This document shows positions 58,577-64,000 of a DNA stretch of 64,000 bases, piece by piece; positions within the stretch are counted from its first letter, which is position 1; each line of letters begins with the position of its first letter. The DNA lies in contig JBJDZG010000026.1 of the NCBI GenBank assembly GCA_051867875.1, positions 59,978-123,977 on the forward strand, given 5' to 3'. The notes under the pieces were generated by a model, which ran no database searches, was not told where the DNA came from, and saw only the letters and a list, made by a program, of their open reading frames with translations. This stretch comes from RGIG4608 sp051867875. Lineage in GTDB: Bacteria > Bacillota > Clostridia > Oscillospirales > CAG-272. A program made the position numbers and the translations under genes.

Positions 58577-60799
58577 ATGGGAAAAACACCGAGAAAGCAT
58601 TTTGCGATAAATCCGTGGAATGTTACAGAAACAGAATACAGCAAGGATTTTTCCAAGGTAGCTGAATCAATTTTCAGTCTTGGAAACGAATACATGGGCG
58701 CGCGCGGATATCTCGACGAGGACACGTCTTACCCCTCGCTTCGCGGAAATTACCTCAACGGCATTTACGAATACGCCAAGGACAGAAACGCCACGGGCTA
58801 CAAAGGTATTGCGACGATAACGCACTACATGGTGAACGCCTGCAATTTCTTTGATATTGAAATTGAAGCAAACGGTGAAAAGCTCGATATGGGCTCATCG
58901 AATTATTCAGACTACGAGCGCACCTTGAATTTGCAAAACGGCAAGCTGTACAGGACTCTTCTCTGGCACACAAAAGGCGGGGATATCAAGATTGATTTCG
59001 TTCGCTTTTTGGATATGCAGTACTACCACAGAGCATATCAGAGAATAAGCTTTACGTCGAATGGGGACTGCCAGCTGACTCTGCGAATGAACGCTCATTT
59101 TGAGGGCACTCATTTCGGTGCGCCTTCAAGATTTATACCGTTTTCCGAAAGTGATGACGGCATAGAATGTACGACCGAGAGCACCGCCCAGCACGTTGCA
59201 GTAGCTTATGCGGTATCAATGCCTTGTGCGACTGAGCACCCTTCAAAGAGAAAAATCAGCAAGGAGATAAAGCTGTCCTTAAAGGCGGGAGTTACGCAAA
59301 CTGCTGACAGAATTATCGTCTGCCTTGCAGACAAGCGAGGCGGTGAGTGCCTGGCAAAAGCAGAGGAAGAATGCAATACGGCTATGCGTGAGGGCTTTGA
59401 CGCCGCGAGCGCAAGAAACGATGCATACTGGGCAGATTTCTGGAAGAAATCCGATATCTTTATTGACGGAGACGAGGAAACTCAACAAGGAATTCGCTTC
59501 TGCATATTCCAGCTCCAGCAGACCTATCACGGTGCAGAGCCGACGGACAATATAGGTGCTAAGGGACTAACGGGCGAGGCGTACAGCGGTCACGCATTCT
59601 GGGACACGGAAACCTACTGCCTTCCCTACTATCTTTTCAACAATCCGACTGCCGCAAAATATCTTCTTGAATACAGATACAACACCTTGGACAAGGCAAG
59701 ACAAAGAGCAAAGGACCTCGACTGCGAGGGTGCTTGCTATCCTATCGCTACGCTTAACGGAGAGGAAGCCTGCACGCTCTGGCAGCACGCTTCCCTTCAA
59801 ATTCAGCCCACGACCGCCGTGGCTTACGGAATCTATCACTACGTCAACGTCTGCGGCGATACAGAGTTTTTACATTCTCACGGCATTGAAATGCTGATTG
59901 AGATTTGCCGTTTTTTAGCCACGAGAGGTCAGTTTGACGCGTCGGGCGAGAATTTCGGCTATTACGCCGTAATGGGACCTGACGAGTTTCAGATGATGGT
60001 AAATCATAATACCTACACAAACTACATGGCTAAAAAGTCGTTTCTTTATACGCTTAAAGTTCTTGACGAGCTTCCCGACGAGCGCCTTTCCGCTCTCGGT
60101 CTTAGGGACGGCGAGCGTGAGAGGTGGCAGACCTTAGCTGAGAAAATGAAAATTCTCTACGACGGGAAGACCATGCTCTACGAGCAGCACGAGGGCTTCT
60201 ATTCGCTTCCTCACATTGATGTCGATTCCATTCCCGACAGCGATTTCCCGCTCTACTCGCATTGGAGCTACGACAGAATTTACAGAAACGATATGATAAA
60301 ACAGCCGGACGTGCTTATGTTCCAGCTTCTCTACAACTCCGATTTTTCAAGAGAGTGCAAGAGAGCAAATTACGAATTTTACGAGCCGAAATGTATTCAC
60401 GAATCGTCGCTATCCCCCTCCGTTCACTCAATTTTAGCGTGCGAGATAGGCAAGCACGGCGAGGCGCTTGAATTTTTCTCGTTCGCCACAAGACTTGACC
60501 TTGACGACTACAACAGAAATACGCACGAGGGCTTACATACGACGAGTATTTCAGCCGCCTGGCTCAATATAGTCTACGGCTTCGGCGGTCTGCGCAGTGA
60601 CGGAGAGCTTTCCCTCTCGCCGATGCTTCCGCAGAGCTGGAATTCTTATTCATTCTCGCTTCTCATCAAGGGCAAGACGGTCAAATTCACGGTTTACAAA
60701 AACAAGCTTACTCTTGAAAGCGCAAGCGACGACGAGATAAGCATTAAAATTTACGACGGCTATCACACGGTAAAAAATTATACGGTAATTCCGAGATAG
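58577..60799 (+). CDS. GH65 glycoside phosphorylase, first copy
   Basis: This 740-residue cytoplasmic enzyme matches GH65 from end to end: N-terminal beta-sandwich (about 1-270), helical linker, (alpha/alpha)6 barrel (about 300-670) and C-terminal beta domain (about 680-740). The general acid is Glu470 in VMGPDEFQMMVNHNTYTN. FWDTETYCLP, RNDMIKQPDV and HESSLSPSVHS are other family blocks, the last two lining the phosphate and sugar sites. GH65 phosphorylases split alpha-glucosides (maltose, kojibiose, nigerose, trehalose, glucosyl-rhamnose or glucosyl-glycerol) to beta-glucose 1-phosphate; the exact acceptor cannot be told. AAAGGA precedes the ATG at 58577. Confidence 0.92.
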   Translation: MGKTPRKHFAINPWNVTETEYSKDFSKVAESIFSLGNEYMGARGYLDEDTSYPSLRGNYLNGIYEYAKDRNATGYKGIATITHYMVNACNFFDIEIEANGEKLDMGSSNYSDYERTLNLQNGKLYRTLLWHTKGGDIKIDFVRFLDMQYYHRAYQRISFTSNGDCQLTLRMNAHFEGTHFGAPSRFIPFSESDDGIECTTESTAQHVAVAYAVSMPCATEHPSKRKISKEIKLSLKAGVTQTADRIIVCLADKRGGECLAKAEEECNTAMREGFDAASARNDAYWADFWKKSDIFIDGDEETQQGIRFCIFQLQQTYHGAEPTDNIGAKGLTGEAYSGHAFWDTETYCLPYYLFNNPTAAKYLLEYRYNTLDKARQRAKDLDCEGACYPIATLNGEEACTLWQHASLQIQPTTAVAYGIYHYVNVCGDTEFLHSHGIEMLIEICRFLATRGQFDASGENFGYYAVMGPDEFQMMVNHNTYTNYMAKKSFLYTLKVLDELPDERLSALGLRDGERERWQTLAEKMKILYDGKTMLYEQHEGFYSLPHIDVDSIPDSDFPLYSHWSYDRIYRNDMIKQPDVLMFQLLYNSDFSRECKRANYEFYEPKCIHESSLSPSVHSILACEIGKHGEALEFFSFATRLDLDDYNRNTHEGLHTTSISAAWLNIVYGFGGLRSDGELSLSPMLPQSWNSYSFSLLIKGKTVKFTVYKNKLTLESASDDEISIKIYDGYHTVKNYTVIPR

Positions 60800-60817
60800 G
60801 ATATTTATTCAGAAATT

Positions 60818-62836
60818 ATGAAGATTATTGAAACCGATTACAGTGCCGACAGACTCTCTCTCGGCGACAGATTTCTCATCGGAAACGGCGTTTTCGGATA
60901 CAGAGGCACGCTTGACGAGCACAGAAAAGACGCCTGCGTTGCCTTGACGACTGCGGGATTTTACGACCGTGGAGAAGGCTGGCGCGAGCCAGTAAATATG
61001 CCTAATCCACTCTACACCGCGTTGAGGGTTAACGGCAAAACTCCCACGGACGTCCTCTCTCACAGAGAATGTCTTGACATAAGCTGCGGCGTATATTCAA
61101 GAAAAACGCTCTACTCCGTTGACGGTGCGCATATAAAGATTGAGAGCGAGAGATTCTTCGCGCAGGAAGATTACAGACTTCTCTATTCCAAATACAGAGT
61201 TTCAAGCGACAAAGAAGTCAGCATTTCCGTTTTGAGCGGTATTGACTTTGACGTCTGGAACATTAACGGAAAGCATTTTGACGTAAACGGCACATACACA
61301 GAGCCCGCGAGCGTTTTTGCAACTACCAACGAGGGCAAGCATCTCTCGGTAACTCTGCACGAAAAATCTTCTTTTGAGCCCTCAAATTCTCACTCTGACG
61401 GAGAAATTGTCGGCAGGCGATATGAATGTAAACTCACTCCCGAAAAGCCGTTTGAACTCGAAAAATGCGCTTGCATTACACACGACGGAATTTCTCTTGA
61501 CGGAGATTATTCGTGTGATTACGGGAACGCGAAGGCGGAAAACAAGGCTTGGTGGGACAAAAAATGGAGCGCGAGCCGTGTTATAATCGAGGGTGAGGCG
61601 AATATTCAGCTTGCGCTTGATTACAGCGTATATCAGTTGATTATTTATGCCCCCAAGATTGACGGCGTTTCGATTTCGGCACGCGGTCTTTCGGGACAGA
61701 CCTACAAGGGTGCGGTTTTCTGGGACACTGAAATGTTCATGCTTCCCTTTTACACCGTAACCGACAAAGTGGTTGCGCGCAGGCTCGTTAAATACAGAAT
61801 ATCCACGCTTGAAGGCGCTAAGGAAAAAGCCAAGAGTTACGGCTTCGAGGGTGCTTTCTACGCTTGGGAGAGCCACGAGGACGGTCAGGACGCTTGCAGC
61901 GATTTCAACATAATTGACGTTTTTACTTCCCGTCCCGTAAGGACTTATTTCAAGGACAAACAGATACATATTTCTGCCGATGTCGCCGTTGCGATGTATA
62001 AATTCATAAAGCAGTGTAACGACTGGACGCTCCTTGACGAGGGAGCGCTCGACGTGCTCTGCGAGAGCTCGCTTTTCTACCTTTCTTACGCATATTACAG
62101 TCCCCGCAAGGACAGATTTGAGCTTCTTGATGTAATAGGTCCTGACGAGTATCACGAACGAGTCAACAACAATGCTTACACAAATTACATGGCTCACGAA
62201 ACGGTGCTGAATTTCCTTGATGCGCTCGAGCATTACGAAAAGCTCTGCCCCGAAAAGTACAGAGCGTTCATCGGCGAGCATAAAAAAGATATAGAAGACC
62301 TTAAAAGCTTCGCTGAAAAGCTATATCTTCCCTCACCGAATGAAAACGGCATTATCGAGCAGTTCGACGGATATTTTTCACTTGAAGACGTTTCGGTAGA
62401 AAAAGTCAGAGGAAGGCTCTCTCACCCGCAGGAATATTGGGGCGGCACGGGCGGAGTAGCTACGGCTACGAGAGTTATAAAGCAGGCGGACGTCGTTACG
62501 CTGATGTGCGTTTTGCCGCATCGCTTTGACAGGCGCATAAAAGCCTCCAATTACGACTTTTATCTTCCCTATACCGAACACGGTTCGAGCCTTTCCGCTT
62601 CAATGTACGCGCTCTGTGCGTGCATGACGGGCAAGGCTGACGCTTCTTACGAGTGGTTTTACAAAACCGCTTCGATAGACCTCGTCGGCGGCGGCAAAAA
62701 ATACGCAGGCAAGCTCTATATCGGCGGCACTCACCCTGCTTCATGCGGGGGCGCGTGGTTAACAGCGGTATTGGGCTATGCCGAGTACGGACTTCCCGCA
62801 CAGATAAAAAGCATAAAATACAACAAAGAAAACTGA
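60818..62836 (+). CDS. GH65 glycoside phosphorylase, second copy
   Basis: This second GH65 protein (672 residues) is only distantly similar to the first. The same architecture is seen, with general acid Glu444 in VIGPDEYHERVNNNAYTN, FWDTEMFMLPFY, RVIKQADVVT, EHGSSLSASM and the end segment HPASCGGAWLTAVLGYAEYG. It is shorter because the C-terminal beta domain is reduced. The divergence suggests a different disaccharide linkage or acceptor than the first copy. It starts 18 nt after the first gene without a clear ribosome site. Confidence 0.92.
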   Translation: MKIIETDYSADRLSLGDRFLIGNGVFGYRGTLDEHRKDACVALTTAGFYDRGEGWREPVNMPNPLYTALRVNGKTPTDVLSHRECLDISCGVYSRKTLYSVDGAHIKIESERFFAQEDYRLLYSKYRVSSDKEVSISVLSGIDFDVWNINGKHFDVNGTYTEPASVFATTNEGKHLSVTLHEKSSFEPSNSHSDGEIVGRRYECKLTPEKPFELEKCACITHDGISLDGDYSCDYGNAKAENKAWWDKKWSASRVIIEGEANIQLALDYSVYQLIIYAPKIDGVSISARGLSGQTYKGAVFWDTEMFMLPFYTVTDKVVARRLVKYRISTLEGAKEKAKSYGFEGAFYAWESHEDGQDACSDFNIIDVFTSRPVRTYFKDKQIHISADVAVAMYKFIKQCNDWTLLDEGALDVLCESSLFYLSYAYYSPRKDRFELLDVIGPDEYHERVNNNAYTNYMAHETVLNFLDALEHYEKLCPEKYRAFIGEHKKDIEDLKSFAEKLYLPSPNENGIIEQFDGYFSLEDVSVEKVRGRLSHPQEYWGGTGGVATATRVIKQADVVTLMCVLPHRFDRRIKASNYDFYLPYTEHGSSLSASMYALCACMTGKADASYEWFYKTASIDLVGGGKKYAGKLYIGGTHPASCGGAWLTAVLGYAEYGLPAQIKSIKYNKEN

Positions 62837-62846
62837 GGTTTGCATT

Positions 62847-63482
62847 ATGATAAAAGCTATTATTTTCGACCTTGACGGAGTTATAGTCTCTACGGACGAG
62901 CTTCACTACCTCGCGTGGAAGCAAATGGCGGACTCCGAGGGCATCTATTTCGACCGAAATATAAACAACCGACTTCGCGGTGTCAGCCGTATGGCGAGCC
63001 TTGAAATAATTCTTGAACGTGCGACAAAACGGTATTCCGAGGAACAAAAGCTCGCTATGGCAGAGCAGAAAAATGAGATTTATAAGAACTTGCTATTGAA
63101 TCTCACGCCCGATGACAGACTCCCCGGCATTACGGAAACGCTTGCAAAATTGAGAGAGCGAGGATATAAGCTGGCGATAGGCTCGTCGAGCAAGAACACC
63201 CCCGCGATTCTTCGGCAAATAGGTCTTGGCGATTATTTTGACGCAGTTTCCGACGGAAACAATATCTCGCACAGCAAGCCAGACCCCGAGGTATTCCTTA
63301 AAGCCGCACAAATGCTCGGAATTTCTCCCGAAAATTGTGCGATAGTCGAAGACGCAGAAGCAGGAATTGAAGCAGGCTTGCGTGCCGAAATGACGACTTT
63401 CGCCGTTGGCGACGCAACGAAATGCCAAAAATCAACGTATTCGCTCACTTCATTCTCGGAAATTCTTGAAATATTGAAATAA
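62847..63482 (+). CDS. pgmB: Beta-phosphoglucomutase
   Basis: This 211-residue HAD-superfamily enzyme converts beta-glucose 1-phosphate, the GH65 product, to glucose 6-phosphate. Asp8 (nucleophile) and Asp10 (acid/base) are in IIFDLDGVIVST. The cap has WKQMADSEGI and LRGVSRMASLEIIL, motif II is GSSSKN and motif III is SKPDPEVFLKA, with VEDAEAGIEA as the metal site. GAGGT overlaps the end of the second GH65 gene. Its presence fixes GH65 chemistry as beta-glucose 1-phosphate producing (inverting phosphorolysis). Confidence 0.95.
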   Translation: MIKAIIFDLDGVIVSTDELHYLAWKQMADSEGIYFDRNINNRLRGVSRMASLEIILERATKRYSEEQKLAMAEQKNEIYKNLLLNLTPDDRLPGITETLAKLRERGYKLAIGSSSKNTPAILRQIGLGDYFDAVSDGNNISHSKPDPEVFLKAAQMLGISPENCAIVEDAEAGIEAGLRAEMTTFAVGDATKCQKSTYSLTSFSEILEILK

Positions 63483-63557
63483 GAATTATAAAGATAATAC
63501 CATACTAATTCGATAAATATTTGCTTGCGGTAGCACGGCTTTCTCGGCGGTCTTTTA

Positions 63558-64000
63558 TTATTGATTTTGGACTGTTACGGCAAAGCGGTCGCAGAAGACA
63601 CTTTGCGCCGGACCTATTTCGTAAATTATCGTATATGAATAAGGCTTCTCGCTTAAATCCTTGACTGATGCGTAATATTTATAGTTGTCGATCTCCTTTT
63701 TGAAAATTTCAGGCTTATATTGTTCACCGTTTATTACTACTATTATGTTGAGATAATTCCATATATCATCATCGTCTTGAATATCTTTTCCGGGTTTCAC
63801 ATAAGGAACACACGATTCATCACAATAGTAAAATTCCAAGCCTTCAAAGATCAGAATATTTAATTTGCCGTCGGTGTACTCGCATTTTGAGGACAAATCG
63901 CTCAAAGCTTCAATTTTCCACGTGTTTCCCGATAAGTTTTCCGAGTTATTTTCCACTTCAAGATTAACCGTGGCGGTCTTGCCGTTGTCAAGAGTAAGTT
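63558..64000 (-). CDS. C-terminal part of an unrecognised protein (cut by window edge)
   Basis: The reading frame is open from the window edge to the stop at 63558 (147 codons visible, stop excluded). An internal GTG at 63956 is probably not the start because the frame continues in plausible coding sequence (TLDNGKTATVNLEVENNSEN) to the edge. The visible part is acidic, contains three Cys and many aromatic residues (EFYYCDESC, YSYTIIYEIG), and looks like a beta-sandwich, perhaps an extracellular immunoglobulin-like domain of a lipoprotein. I do not recognise a family. Confidence 0.65.
   Translation of the reverse strand, partial: LTLDNGKTATVNLEVENNSENLSGNTWKIEALSDLSSKCEYTDGKLNILIFEGLEFYYCDESCVPYVKPGKDIQDDDDIWNYLNIIVVINGEQYKPEIFKKEIDNYKYYASVKDLSEKPYSYTIIYEIGPAQSVFCDRFAVTVQNQ

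Noticed and set aside
61382..62281. 299-codon antisense frame inside the second GH65 gene
   Set aside because: The sense strand carries all GH65 motifs; the antisense frame has no ribosome site.

Overview
The window looks like a chromosomal segment of an anaerobic, gut-type member of the Clostridia (Bacillota). The signs are an anaerobic class III ribonucleotide reductase with its activase, strong Shine-Dalgarno sites, sigma-A type promoters with TTGACA/TATAAT boxes, a bile-salt-hydrolase-like acylase, a uronate (mannonate) pathway, three tandem M42 aminopeptidases and a large glycan-use locus. tRNA-Thr(CGU) and tRNA-Arg(ACG) are present. No phage, insertion sequence or CRISPR array is visible. 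The species cannot be named from this sequence.

Layout. 1-5233 (minus): a type IV pilus/type II secretion-like operon read from one perfect promoter: pseudopilin, PilM-like fusion protein, pseudopilin, small prepilin-like protein, PilD, PilC and PilB (cut by the window edge). 5456-9593 (minus): Ntn-hydrolase acylase; MacB-like fused ABC transporter with a zinc-ribbon membrane protein. 9785-12717 (plus): nrdDG behind two NrdR-box-like repeats. 12724-14612 (minus): uxuA-uxuB. 14762-18936 (minus): MarR regulator with a heterodimeric ABC exporter. 19063-20956 (minus): rsmA-asnA, divergent from tRNA-Thr. 21277-23348 (plus): M14 peptidase and an LRR surface protein. 23375-26104 (minus): secA. 26256-27845 (plus): trmL-mnmA. 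27888-30757 (plus): a P-type cation ATPase behind a probable yybP-ykoY Mn2+ riboswitch. 30802-37792 (minus): murD, three M42 peptidases, a methionine gamma-lyase-like protein and a cysteine desulfurase. 37974-39974 (plus): a GyrB/ParE-type subunit with no A subunit beside it. 40019-41088: Cu/Zn-SOD-like protein, a truncated four-helix-bundle gene, a cluster of small hairpin repeats and tRNA-Arg. 41252-43127: Xer-like recombinase and an esterase.

43282-63482 (plus) is the most interesting region. It encodes two lipid-anchored beta-helix proteins of the GH28/GH49 type (clan GH-N), a 1061-residue secreted repeat protein, a YesM/AraC-type two-component system, a sensor that lacks its kinase domain, a sugar-binding lipoprotein with two permeases, two GH65 phosphorylases and a beta-phosphoglucomutase. 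The cytoplasmic part implies phosphorolysis of alpha-glucosides: GH65 enzymes release beta-glucose 1-phosphate and PgmB converts it to glucose 6-phosphate. The extracellular beta-helix proteins keep the three acidic positions of clan GH-N but lack the GHG and RIK motifs of polygalacturonases. I therefore infer an alpha-glucan or alpha-glucosyl-oligosaccharide system rather than a pectin system; the substrate is not proven. The window ends inside an unrecognised minus-strand gene.
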